This document shows, in pieces, positions 41,582-52,695 of a stretch of DNA of 64,000 bases (the first letter of the stretch is position 1; each line of letters begins with the position of its first letter). The DNA is from Piper betle. Lineage: Eukaryota; Streptophyta; Magnoliopsida; Piperales; Piperaceae. Below the pieces are notes generated by a model. It was not told the origin of the DNA, made no database searches, and saw nothing but the letters and a program-made list of their open reading frames with translations. Location: the NCBI GenBank assembly GCA_033002965.1, contig JAURVB010013801.1, forward strand, positions 310,001 through 374,000. The letters are read 5' to 3'. The translations under genes were made by a program, and so were the position numbers.

Positions 41582-42192
41582 ACGGTTTCCCTTGCCACCT
41601 TAGCCGCCATTCAACCAGCTACCATTAAGGGCTTGGGAGGTTTTTCCATTGGGTCTGAAGCCATGGTGGCCAAATATGGTGAGAAGAGATGTGTTCTTTG
41701 ATCTTGAAGACATCCCCAAGCTCCACCGCCACTGGCCAATGGGATCTCTATGGCTCCGATGGGCCGTCTCCTTACAATTATTCCCTGTGTATGCATTTCT
41801 TCTTCCTCCCCATACTGCATTGCATTATACCTAGGATGTAGAACTTTGTTCTTGCAAATAATCATTTGATGAAGCAAGAGTTTGATTAGTTATGTTGTTA
41901 TTAATATGATATTGGTTTGGGAGTACTTGTATGAATGCAATTATATGTCATTCTATATAAGCAACTGGGTTCTATCCAATTTGTGGATTGAAAGACTCTT
42001 ATGGAATACAGAGCAAGTTCATTGAGACAAGTTGCTGCTTCATTTACCAGAAGAGGGCTGTTGCTCAAGTTCTTACTTCTTGGTGGTGGTTCCACTATTG
42101 CCTATCTCAGCTCGACCACCTCTGGTGACATTCTGCCCATCAAGAAAGACACCCAGCAGCCTCCCAAGCTTGAAGCTTGTGGAAAGATATGA
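41582..42192 (+). pseudogene. PSAH: photosystem I subunit VI (PsaH), disabled
   Basis: Two exons of the usual PsaH layout survive, about 41582-41786 and 42012-42192. PsaH is a nuclear-encoded photosystem I subunit involved in docking LHCII. Pieces matching the family: SLATLAAIQPATIKGLGG (transit peptide), MVAKYGEK, FDLEDI, QWDLYGSDGPSPYN, then [20 protein letters not shown] and QQPPKL with the terminal GKI. Damage: the expected start ATG reads ACG at 41582; about 20 residues of the transit region are missing compared with the family; frame changes occur after GEK (one extra base) and after LEDI (about seven extra bases), so the pieces lie in three frames; one extra base after KFIET in exon 2; and the terminal GPRGKI has become EACGKI. 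It is more decayed than its ASP3 neighbour. Confidence 0.85.
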
Positions 42193-42788
42193 TCTACGAT
42201 AAAAAACTGAAATCTGCCCCTCATGAGTTCCATATGCTATAAAAGCTGTGTTTCTAACACCTTATAACTCAATCATGGAAACAAATTTGATTCTCTTTGT
42301 TGAATCACATTAAAGCTTAAATCTTAAAATCATTTAATCTTAACACTGCCTTGCGCATGAAAACGTTCGTTTGGCAATCTTTCTATTCGCTTCTATATTG
42401 TTGGGGGAAGAAATTCACATTATTAAGTTGAGGCATCAAATAATTACAAACTTAAGGTTCATATTTATACAAGATTTTGCAATCGAGTTGGACTCAACTG
42501 ATCTCTTCATATGTCCCTTCCAAAATCTGAGGACTTCATACGACAGGAGTTGGAACACAACCAAGATAATTCTACAAGCCATTTGAAGTACACAAAAAGC
42601 GCAAAGAAGATGCATCCAGATGCAATTGACCCTATGGCAACCATCCATCCTTACCCTATCTATTTGATAACCAACCTTACACCTAAGTTGGAACTCAAAA
42701 ACTTCCAAACCTCGGAAGTATATACATTTGATAGTTTATTGCTCTATACTATCTCTTACCTTTGCTCTCTTCTTCTCAGATGTACCTA
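42193..42788. other. spacer between PsaH relic and RopGEF 3' end
   Basis: About 600 bases, AT-rich, that must contain the RopGEF 3' UTR. No coding similarity seen. Confidence 0.45.
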
Positions 42789-45276
42789 TCAATGTCTAGA
42801 AGTGGGGCTTCTCAAACCACCCAGGTTGTCAAGCTTCTCTATATGTGAGAGCTTCTTGTTTGTCAAAATGGTGGGAGGCTTTCCCTTGAGCTTTGAACCA
42901 TCAGTACTTAGCCTGGACACCCAAGGGTCTGGCTCCTTCTTCACCCAAATGTCAGGCTCCTTACTGTTTTCTTCCATTTCTTGGTCTAGAATATGCCACC
43001 CCATGAAATCTGATAAAGTCATTGATGATGGAGCATCCATTGCATTCAATCTCTCCATTGCTTCACTTGGGTTTGGGAATTTCACAGGCCCCCTTATAGG
43101 GCTGCTCATTGCAAGGGGCCTGTTGGCTCTTACCAGTTCTGGGTGTTGAGTGAGAGAATCAGCATGTAGCACATCTTCTATTCTTGACATGACAGTGAAA
43201 GCTAAGCTTTCAAGAATTCTTGAATAGCTTTCCAGAACAGCTTGCCCCACATCCTGCAAAATTAATCATCAACTCATTATAATCTGTTTGTCCACATAAA
43301 AGAGACATGCTACTTCACAGTATTACTGTAAAATGGGATTGAGAGTCCTTTCAAAAGATTTACCGCGGCCTAAATTTATATAAAGCACTAACTATTCTTA
43401 CTTTCGCTGAAAAATGTATTACTAATGGCAAAATATCATTGCTTCGCAACATAGGTAAAAAGAAAATGCTTTTTACCTTGTTGTGCTGAATGTTGCTTAT
43501 GTCAAGAGTTGATTGAGGAATGCCAGGAAACTTGTGCTTGAGAAGAAGCAGAATGGTCTCTGCTCTTTCTTCAAAGAGTTCCCTCTTCTCCAAGCTTACA
43601 GCAGAACCCCAAGTAGATTTGCTGTCCTTATTGTTCATCTTCCTCTTCCATATGAGTATGGATGCTTCTATTCTGTTTTTGAGATCAAGAACTTTGTGCT
43701 CGGTTGACAAATCCAAATGCGAGAGTAATTGTGTTGGATCAAAGTAGTCCACTGTGATACATCTATAGATTTGATCACCTAGGCATGCCCTTCCATTCTA
43801 GAGGTACAAAGAGAGAATTGTATCATCGAATTGTTATGATCTCAAACATGGACTTCAAATAAATAAGACATGAAGTTGGCTGTTGATTTATACCTTGGGA
43901 AGGGATTCTGTATAGCTCTCAGGAATTTGCATCTCTGACAGAACTTGGGCATTTATAGCCATGGCTGCTTTGAGCACTTGATTGACAGAATCTTTTTGAA
44001 ATTGAAGCCATCTTCTGGAGACATCAGAGAGACCATTTGGTGGAACTTGTGGTTTAGGCAGCCACCATTTATCATCCTGTCTTTGGTTGTTCCCTCTAGG
44101 CTCCTCTGAATCTCTCTTCACATACCAAAACTCGTTGTGATCCCTAAAATTCTCGAGATAGTCCTACATCACATAGCACAATAATCAATACAATTACTAC
44201 AAAATAGGTTGATCAGTTACTAGGTAGGCGATCAGAAACAAAGAGAAAGGAAGTATCTTACAAGAAGCATTGTATCAAGCTTGCGCAGGGCAGGGATGTT
44301 CACCAGAAGATCACTCCTTTGCTTTGTAACCATGATCTGCAAAATCATAGAGCTTCAAAAATAAGTAATCATACACCAAGCAAAAAAAAATCCTATGATT
44401 GAAATATTTTGAGTAGTTTGGAGAACTTGCGCACCTCCATGGATGTTCCATCTTTGCTTTTTTGTTGAGAAGGAACAAATTCAACAATATGATCAGTCAC
44501 AGACAGCAACCAATCAATCTCCCTTCTCCATCTTGTCTTCCTCTCCGGAGACATGGGCTCCAAGCGCGTTTGCTCACCAAAAACAGAAGCTACAATTTCG
44601 TCAGAAATCCCACTGAGATAATTTCCAATGACATGTGCATATGGTAACCAAGAGAGATAAAAATGAAGATTGTACCAGCAAGGTTTGTAATTGCATTAGA
44701 CAAGGCCAAAGCAGAGGAGACCCCCTTCCCTCCACCAGACATGTCTTCACCTAACAGCAGCTTTGCAAACCTTTCCTTCATCATCTCCAAATCTGCATCA
44801 ATTCCCCACCATCACAACAATCACAGATCAGATACAAGTAATGGCAATTCAGTCTATACAATAAAAACAAACATGTAAATAATAATGTGAAATTTCATAA
44901 TTTAAGTTCTGATATGGTTTACGATCTAAGCGGAATATTGGGAGAACATGATCAATGACTCCGAAGAAGAAAAATCTATCCCACGAAAAACTACATATGC
45001 AAACAATATGAAAAACCAAAATACTTGTATACCAGAGGTTGTCTTCCCAGGGTGCTCAGCAGGGGCACCTTCTCTGCTAAACCGGGACTTGGGCGTATTA
45101 TCATGGCGATTGAGAGGACTGCCAATGAATTGGTACTCCACTGGCCGATCAAATAATCTATGTCCATGGCTTCTTGACATCGGCATCTCCTCCCCCGAGC
45201 TTCTACTCTCCGAAACCATGCCAACCGACGGCCTCGTCGGCAACTCTCGCATCCCAACCCCGGCATCTTGAACCAT
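42789..45276 (-). CDS. ROPGEF: RopGEF, PRONE-domain guanine nucleotide exchange factor
   Basis: Seven minus-strand exons, 45033-45276, 44676-44792, 44435-44589, 44262-44336, 43894-44163, 43477-43797 and 42789-43253, keep frame and give 548 residues. RopGEFs activate plant ROP small GTPases at the plasma membrane downstream of receptor kinases, in pollen-tube, root-hair and hormone responses. Seen in sequence: a variable N-terminus of about 80 residues, then the PRONE domain starting at [20 protein letters not shown], followed by [32 protein letters not shown], and [15 protein letters not shown] with Trp230-Trp231. PRONE ends in exon 7 near the [10 protein letters not shown] region, and a variable C-terminal tail follows. 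The start is the first in-frame ATG (45276). The gene looks intact. The paralogue number cannot be told. Confidence 0.93.
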
Positions 45277-47296
45277 TGCACCAGAGAGAGAAAAACAGCT
45301 GATCAGAGGAAGGTAGGGGAGTGCATCCAAGCTGCCGTGTTTGTCCTGCTCAAGGTGTTATTGCACCATGTGATAATGTATGATGGGAAGAAACTCAAAG
45401 AAAGGAATGTGAAGATTGGATCTGCAAGCTACACAAAGATAGGCTTTGCTTGTCCCTTGAGCTTGGGTTTTTGGTTTTTGTCTTTTGGTTGGTTTTTCTT
45501 TGTGGGGGAGAGGGGTGTGCGGAGCATGTTGAAGGAGGTGAGGAGGAGGTTAGTGAGGAGTGGAGGCCATAAACATCATAACTGAAGGTAGGTTTCTGGT
45601 TCAAGGGAATTTGGTGGTTGGTGGTTGTTTGTTTTGTAAAGCTTAAATATAGGGGATGGAAATAAGAGACTAAGAACTGCATCAACCTCTCTTTCCCTCC
45701 AAACCCCCCAGGGAGCCTAAAATCATTCACCAGGTAATGCAATATTAAAGCATATATAATAAGTTTCTTCCCTTTGTATTTTGCTTCTAAAACAGTAATG
45801 TCCATGCGCGGTAATATGGAGATGGATATTATGGTTGCGTTGACATTCCTTTCGTTTAGATATATCACTTACAATAAAAGTAAGATAGAGTTGCATAGAG
45901 CTATACCCAGCAAATGTCTCGTGGATCTGTCCCATACATCATAAAATGTAACTGTTGTCTCATAAATCATAATTATATATAGAATTTTATGTATGTCAAA
46001 TTATATGGTTACCAAGTATGCAATGGTCATTTCGATTGCCCTATAAGCCATCATCCGTCTCAAATTCTACTCTAGACCTGCACAACCCCATCGGTGGAAT
46101 TAATTCAGTTTTAATGCTTTTGAACATTAGGTCGTAAAATAATTAATATTAATCACAAATAAGACCAATTATATGTCAAACTAAACAATCTTTCGGCCCC
46201 TTTATGACCTCGCATATTTATTTTATATTTATTAATTTATTAAAAAATATGTTGGATCATAGTCTGACCTGTTTTTAGACTTTTCCCTGTCTTCACTTGT
46301 AGTTGTACCATTAAACCACACCATCAACTTTGATATTGATTATTGTAAAGAACCTTCTCCATGGGTCGTTCATCTCCTAAGATCCCTCTTAGACCAGCCC
46401 AATTTGTGATTCTTGGTTAGGTCAGATCCAAAGTTGAGTTGCACCAAGTCAATTTATTAAGCCCTAGCCGGCAAAACCCTATATTTTAATTTAAGCAATG
46501 GTGCACTATAGGGCCTACTGCAAGCAAGCATTGCAAAATTTTTTGAAGATTTTTTTAGTGAAATAAATGGCATTATATTAAAATAATTTTCTATAAAATA
46601 GTCTATTTGTTTACAAATTTTCAGAATTTTACATGTTTCAAATAACTGTTATATATTAATATACTTTACTTGAAAATAATAAAACTCTGAAATAATCCCG
46701 AGTATTTCTCCCTTGTCTTCGGTAAGTTTCTCTGTAATTTTTTACCCAAAAAATACAAAATGAAAAAGAAGAATAGAGAACAAAATTACGTATTCACTTT
46801 GAATGAAACTTAACATGCTATTTTTTTAAAAAACCCCATAAAAATATGAAACAATTTATCAAAGGAATAAAAAAATGGATCTCTTAATTTTTTATTTCTA
46901 TTTATAATTTAGGTGGTCGGGGGGAAAAAGATGAAATAGGAGATATAATTACAATAATAGAGCATTAATATGTCTATATATATAGATGCGTATATATGGA
47001 ATTAGTTTACTACATAAGTTGCGGCTGGCACATTTTATTAAATAGATCTCTGTATATATGAAATATTGAGTTTTTTCGCCATTAGTTTTATCTAATGGCG
47101 AAAATAATCTACCAGCACCGATAGTTGATAAGACTATTTGTATATATATATATATATATCTATCTATCTATCTGTTGTTATGGTTTTGTGGGTGTGTTAT
47201 AGCTTGGTGCCAGACTACGAGTAAATTAATATCTCTATTGATCTAAGCTTTGTCTTTTGTTATGCATATTAACTTCACAGTGTTACTACTTGGTAG
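45277..47296. other. RopGEF promoter side and intergenic, no gene seen
   Basis: The first few hundred bases hold the RopGEF 5' UTR and promoter (CT-rich on the minus strand). The rest is AT-rich. A short TA and ATCT microsatellite lies at about 47141-47172. No other gene is recognised. Confidence 0.45.
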
Positions 47297-47750
47297 GATT
47301 TCAATGCAAAATTATCTGATTTCGGCGAGATTCGTGTCTTAACAAGTGGATATACTGTGCCAGAATATAACTGTACTGGCGTTTTTTTCTAATGGTTTCT
47401 CACTTCATATCCATTATTTTAGTGTTAGAGACACTTTCTAATTCATCGCTGTTACCGGTTGGCGCAGGATTTCTCACGCTCGCGTCCGACGTCTACACTT
47501 TGGGGGTGGTACTCCTTGAACTTCTTACTGGCTATCGGGCTACTGACAAGACTAGATGCCCGAAAGAACAAAGTTTAGTTCTTTGGACGATGGGTCATCT
47601 TGGTGATCCGAACAAGTTAAGCAACATTATGGGCATCAGATTGATTGGCCGATACCGGAGGAAACTCGCATTTGGTGTATATCTTATATTGCTATGAAGT
47701 GCGTTAACTCAAATGAAAATCAAAGGCCTTCCATATATGAAGTCTACGAG
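47297..47750 (+). pseudogene. receptor-like cytoplasmic kinase fragment
   Basis: Two exon-like pieces of a protein-kinase C-lobe. The first (47297 to about 47380) reads DFNAKLSDFGEIRVLTSGYT, VPEY, corresponding to the DFG to APE segment of RLCK-VII/PBS1-like kinases. The second (47468-47750) reads [20 protein letters not shown], then REATDK-like [15 protein letters not shown], and near the end, in a different frame, [18 protein letters not shown]. The kinase N-lobe, ATP-binding lysine and catalytic-loop exons are absent. DFG remains, APE has changed to VPE, and the frame breaks after RRKLAFGV. Neighbouring splice-like AG and GT sites are still visible. It is a truncated relic with no expected activity. 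Confidence 0.75.
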
Positions 47751-48368
47751 GTACGCCGAAAGAAAAAAATGTGCCAGATGAAATTCTAATTCCCAAACAG
47801 ATGAAATTCTTAGTTTTTTACGCGTATAACTGGTCATACATATAAAATAGTTTTTATTTGAAAAAAGCAAAAAAACTTACGCCATCGGGAAAATAAAGTA
47901 TAATTACCGGAGAGTAGGAGAAAAGATCCGATCCAGAATGGCGGTATGATATGAAAATGCTGAAAAGCTAACTTGCTTATTTTGCCAAGAAAAACAAAAA
48001 GAAAAAGAGTTTGAACCAATATCTCGGCAGAGGCTGACAGTTTTTTTGTGTCTGTGTATGTGGGGGACATGTTTTAAAAATACAGAAATATAATATATAA
48101 AAGCAATCCCAATAGAGACCTTCCTTTTTAAAAATAAAACAGCAGGTTAGCTTGTTATTGGTAATTTTCATGGCAACTTTTGTTAATATAATAGGAACTG
48201 AAAGACTTACATAGGTGAACACTGAGCAGCAACCCCTCATATTGTGTGTTTAAGCGTTTGTTACACCTGGACCTTTATCTCTTCGGAATATAGAAGCAAG
48301 TAACAACCTCACAAAAATGTTAGTCACAACTGGACCTTTATCTTAATTCTTAAGATAGGAACGCGACA

Positions 48369-48893
48369 TTGATTTTAATGTACCACTTGATCATTGCTTC
48401 TTTGGTGTTTTTCATGCTCAAATTAATGGATGAAATAGCTTGTGAAATCGGAATTTTGCATTCCCAAATTGATGAATGTTCTTTAATGGAGGTTGTCTCT
48501 ATTGATGGCCTTCTCATTGAGATTACAGCTCTGTTTGAGGCTTATGCGAGGAACCTTGGTCTGCTTGAACGCCCACCTTCCTTTGCTGGCCCACTGACTT
48601 CACTGTCAATTAATTTCCAGATCATAAGATTTTCTCTATTGATGCGGGCTTCGACCCTTCATCTCTCTGGTTTAGTTGGGCAACTGTTCTATGAACTAAG
48701 ACTTGTATACCTCCAAACATTTTTGCAGGATGTGGGAGCGCCGCCCAAGGACCTAAACGTGCTGAACTCTCTGTCTGGAATCACTGCTCACATATCAACT
48801 GCTACTATTTTGATGGGTTGTCAAGCACTCGTACCGGCTTTAGTCGAAGATAATTTTAATTGTATTGATGACTGCTTTGATCCCCTTTTGTAA
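48369..48893 (+). CDS. unrecognised open reading frame (174 aa)
   Basis: An uninterrupted frame of 174 codons in a region otherwise dense in stops. It starts with a hydrophobic stretch (LIIASLVFFMLKLM), and its C-terminal part, QDVGAPPKDLNVLNSLSGIT then STATILMGCQALVPALVEDN, looks protein-like. I do not recognise the family. It could be an exon of a decayed gene, since an AG precedes GATGTGGGAG inside the frame, or a chance frame. No neighbouring gene explains it. Confidence 0.25.
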   Translation: MILMYHLIIASLVFFMLKLMDEIACEIGILHSQIDECSLMEVVSIDGLLIEITALFEAYARNLGLLERPPSFAGPLTSLSINFQIIRFSLLMRASTLHLSGLVGQLFYELRLVYLQTFLQDVGAPPKDLNVLNSLSGITAHISTATILMGCQALVPALVEDNFNCIDDCFDPLL

Positions 48894-50839
48894 TGTATTT
48901 AAACAGCTGGTATGTGCCATGCAGGTAGAACTCAAATGGATACCTATATCCTAGCGCTATGCTGCCATTCCTTCGCCAGTAGCGCTGGCAAACTGGGAGC
49001 TTTCGAGGTATATATTACTAGCAATCCACTGGTGATGGTATGCATTCAAGCTTCTTCAGAAATGGAAAATCAATAGAACCTCGATGGGTGCCTAAAATTA
49101 TTATTAGTCATCGTTAGATGATGCAATAGTAGATCAGATAGATATATATACACCAAGTTATCTATATATACGCTAAGTTTTCTTTGTATTGCTCGCTTTC
49201 ACTAGGATATATAACGGGCAAGTTAGTTTGGCATGGGCTGGCACATATATTGAAGAAGCACTATCAGCTCATAAACAAATAAATCTGTGCAGGAAATGAC
49301 ATGATGAATGTCGCTGCATGCCTGATAATATGAATATGGTGGATATTATTGTAGCTTTGAAATTCGTTTGGATCAAGCAAAATTGTTGGTTTGCCTTAGT
49401 CAATGCTCTACTCAACAGTAAATGAATATCATAACCGCAAGGAGTAACATAGATGCTGTGTTTTAGTGTAATTGAAGTTGCCGTATTCGTGGAATTCCAA
49501 TACGCAACATTTCAAGATGGGGGGCGCAGTTTAATTATTAATGTCTGTTTATTTTACGTAAAAGTCTTTTTTTGTGCTTTTAAAATACAAAAATGTCAAC
49601 GGTCGGCAGTTTTTATTTTATTTTTTGTTTCCCCTTTACAAGGAGATGACATCACCGACAAGAACTCGTATTACTTGGAGACCTGCATAGCTGTTTAATT
49701 TCAGTTGGTCATATGAATATCGAAATTTTGAACTTCATATTTTATTGGCAACTGCTTGAGAACCTGCCCAAGAATCTGAACTCCATGGAGTAGTTCAAGC
49801 CCTTGTGTATGTTACAGTTCATAGTTTACGTAGCGGTGTCCATTTTTCAAATTGTCATGTGCTTGTGGAAGTAGATGAGTCTTTTTAATCTTGTGGATGG
49901 GTTAAGAGTTGTCTTATATAAATTTAATTTCAAGGTACTCTTGATTTCTAGGTCATCTAATCTTTTGTTGAATAAGTTTTGTTGGTGCACTTGTTCGATT
50001 TGTATGTATCATAGGTCTATGGTTGACTTCACTTTTTGATATGTTAATATAAACTACACTTGTTTTTGAAAAAAAAAGCATCGGCAACATAGGATACAGA
50101 TAGAATGGTCAATGGTTGTTGCTTGGGGGAAAAAATGATGTTTTAGTTAATCATAATTCAAAAGACAAGTACAACAAACCATTTTGATTTGGGTGATAAC
50201 AAGCATATTCATTGACACACAATGATCTGATTAATTTGGGAGCCATGTATACATGGACTCCACATTGTATAGTTTATATAAGTCACACATTTTATTTTGA
50301 ACAATTTAAAATTATGTAAATAAAATAAAATAACAAATAATAAAGATAATTATAAATTTTTACATAGCAGAATGTTTTTAAACATTTCATCTTAATGATC
50401 AAAGTAACTGTAATAAAAATTAATTTTAAAATATCTATCAATTGTATATCTTTTGGAAACTTAAAAGTATGTAATAATAATATTAACAAATATAAAATTT
50501 TATTAAATTCTTATTTATACACCATACTTTTAATATATATAAATATTATTTGATAAAACCCATTAAAAAATATTCAAATTAAATATATACATCATATAAG
50601 TTATACGAGGCCTAGCTTATATAAAATTTTCCATTAATTTAGGCCATGGGGTTAAAACTTGGGCCTTTAGAGGAGGCAATAATTTGATTAGTTTGGACCT
50701 TAGGGTTTAAACTTTGGCCTTTACATAATACAATGATTCAATCAATTTGGGTTCTAGAGTTAACACCTTTGCCTTTTTTGGGCATCAAGATTAGGAGGTC
50801 TCCGTAGGGATAAAAACGTCCTTCCTTAATTTTGAGCTC

Positions 50840-50840
<1 letters not shown>
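48894..50840. other. intergenic, no gene seen
   Basis: AT-rich with no recognisable coding similarity. AT content is highest at 50280-50620. Confidence 0.45.
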
Positions 50841-50882
<42 letters not shown>

Positions 50883-51018
50883 TAAAGGTTTCTTGTGCAA
50901 GAGACAGGAAACCCTTACCTGCGCCAGGATAATCTAGGCCGTCTGATTATGATCGAACGACCCAGATTTGATAAAAAAATTTTTTTTTCGACCACCCCCC
51001 TCCTTCGCCGGCGGCCGG

Positions 51019-51386
51019 GATCCGACCGCGGCCGGCCGGGCAGGGGGTGGGCGAGGCAGGGCGAGGGCGGCGTGGATGGGCGGAGGAGAAGGGGGAGGGG
51101 CGGCGTCTGGGATCCGGCTGCGGTCGGCCGGGCAAGGGGTGGCCGAGGCGGGGTGAGGGCGGTGTGGGTGGGAGGAGGAGAAGGGGGAGGGCGACGTCTG
51201 GGGGATCCGGCCGCGGCCGACTGGGCCGGGGGGTGGGCGAGGCGGGGCGAGGGCGGCGTGGGTGGGCGGAGGAGAAGGGGCAGGGCGGCGTGGGTAGGAG
51301 GCCCTCGCCCCGCCTGGCCGGCCACGGCCGGATCCCGGACGCCGCCCTCCCCCTTCTCCTCCGCCCACCCCCGCCCGGCCGCCGAC
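51019..51386. repeat. 92-bp GC-rich direct repeats plus an inverted copy
   Basis: Inside the core of foldback-like copy 2, GATCCG recurs at 51019, 51111 and 51204. Each is followed by CGGCC-rich sequence, GGGTGGGCGAGGC, GGGCGGCGT, GGAGGAGAAGGGG and (first two units) CGTCTGG. That gives three units of 92-93 bases. From about 51301 to 51386 the same unit appears in reverse complement (CCCTCGCCCCGCC, GGATCC, CCCTTCTCCTCCGCCCACC). The long Gly/Arg frames here follow from this composition. Confidence 0.75.
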
Positions 51387-51418
51387 GAAGGAGGGGGGTG
51401 GTGGAATTTTTTTATTTT

Positions 51419-51640
51419 ATCAAATCTAGTCTGTTCGATTATAATCGGACGGCCCAGATTATTTTGTGGCACAGGGGCGCTACTCTGCCTTTGGCACAGG
51501 GTAGCGCCCTTCATATATATATATATTATCAAATCTGGTCCGTTCGATTATAATCGGACGGCCCAGATTATTTTATGGCGCAGGGGTGCTACTCTGCCTT
51601 TGGCGCAGGGTAGTGCCCCTCATATATATATATATATATA
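51419..51640. repeat. 109-bp tandem duplication of the element's right end
   Basis: Two copies, 51419-51526 and 51528-51640, each contain ATCAAATCT, TTCGATTATAATCGGA, CGGCCCAGATTATTTT, the CTACTCTGCCTTTGGC hairpin and a TA run. A similar doubling of the end motif is seen in copy 1 near 8410 and 8476. Confidence 0.8.
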
Positions 51641-52139
51641 ATCTGGCTTTGGAAAAATAATAACAATAATATACATATATATCTCGACCAAGCCCTTTCA
51701 ATATTTAAAAAATCACATCCAAAATGGACAAAAATAAAACGCTAAAAGTGATAGCAGTTGAGCAATTCAGAAAATATAATGCAGCCTAAGATAATGGGGG
51801 GTAACCATCCAATGGCAGTTTGTTTGTGCGTATCTAACTTTTATGAGAAGATAAAGTCAGCCAAACTTGATCACACTCGACGTGAACATAAGTAAATATA
51901 TAGGTTAAGACAAGTTGATGACATTTTAGTTTGCGCGCGTGTGTTTTGTTGAATTTTCCTCGGACAATTAAATTAAAAGTGGAACATTTAAATTGCAATA
52001 GGTTTTAGTCTTTGACCACAATTCAGTATTTGGTTGGATGCATTTATATTTGTGTTTGTACGTATACGTCAATACCACCGATCAGAAATTGATAGTCTGA
52101 TTAGGTCACAAACAAGAAGGACAATACAAAACATGTCAC
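51641..52139. other. spacer between two foldback-like elements
   Basis: About 500 AT-rich bases without recognisable coding or repeat content. Confidence 0.45.
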
Positions 52140-52695
52140 CTTAATATATATATAATGGAAAAATTTTATATAATTGTCTCGATTTAGATCATTTGATTAT
52201 ATTGGATGGTTTAGATCTATTTTATTAAAAAAATAAAAACTTTCCCTCTTCCCTCCTACTATTATCCAAGCCGTTGTAGTCGTGCTCCCTTGCCGGCACC
52301 CTCACCCACCGCCAATCCCCTTCCTACACTTGCAACCTCGCCTCCCTCCTCGTTGTGCCCATGCCCTCAGCCGCCGTCTATGGCCACTCCCACACTCGCA
52401 CCTACCGTCGAGCCCTTGCCTGTGCTCGTGCCCTTCGCCGCACCCTCGCCTCTGCCTACGCCCTCCACCGCACCATCTTCGCACGCCCATGCCCATGCCA
52501 TTGAGGATGGCAAGGGCATTGGCGGTGGCGAGGGAGCACTTGAACAGCAGACGACAAGGGCGGCATAGCGGCGGCAGCATAGACATTAGTGGGAAGGTGG
52601 GGAAATTTTTATTTAAAAAGAAAAATATTAAACCATCCCCAGACGGTTTAGATCGAGGTAACGGTAAGAAATTGTTCGTCCCAGGCTATCTTATC
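52140..52695. mobile_element. foldback-like non-autonomous element, copy 3
   Basis: The left end (CTCGATTTAGATC, GGATGGTTTAGATC, an A/T run, AAAACTTTCCC) is matched in reverse by the right end (GGGGAAATTTTTATTT, an A/T run, AAACCATCC, GACGGTTTAGATCGAGG). The core (52260-52600) is C-rich and then G-rich (CGCACCCTCGCC, GGCGGTGGCGAGGG). A TA-rich run (ATATATATATAAT) lies at the left edge. This copy is more diverged than copies 1 and 2, and its palindromic motif has drifted (TTGATTATATTGGAT). No transposase. Confidence 0.55.

Larger units (their letters stand above)
50841..51640. mobile_element. foldback-like non-autonomous element, copy 2, between TA microsatellites
   Basis: Left to right: (AT)n at 50841-50880; a 39-base hairpin at 50881-50919 (16-base arms with two mismatches); GCGCCAGG; ATAATCTAGGCC; the palindromic motif near 50940 (CTGATTATGATCGAACG); an A/T run; a GC-rich core (50990-51405); an A/T run; the palindromic motif again (TTCGATTATAATCGGA) at about 51433; GGCCCAGATTATTTT; GGCACAGG; a hairpin at 51475-51509; then a 109-base duplication of this right end and (TA)n to 51640. 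The order at the right end mirrors the left. No transposase is present. It resembles MITE/foldback elements, and its position in TA repeats recalls Micron-type elements; family assignment is inference. Confidence 0.65.

Noticed and set aside
50895..51641. Long Gly/Arg- and Pro-rich reading frames on both strands
   Set aside because: They follow from a 92-bp GC-rich tandem array inside a repeat element. The same array is open in several frames and both strands, and no protein family matches.
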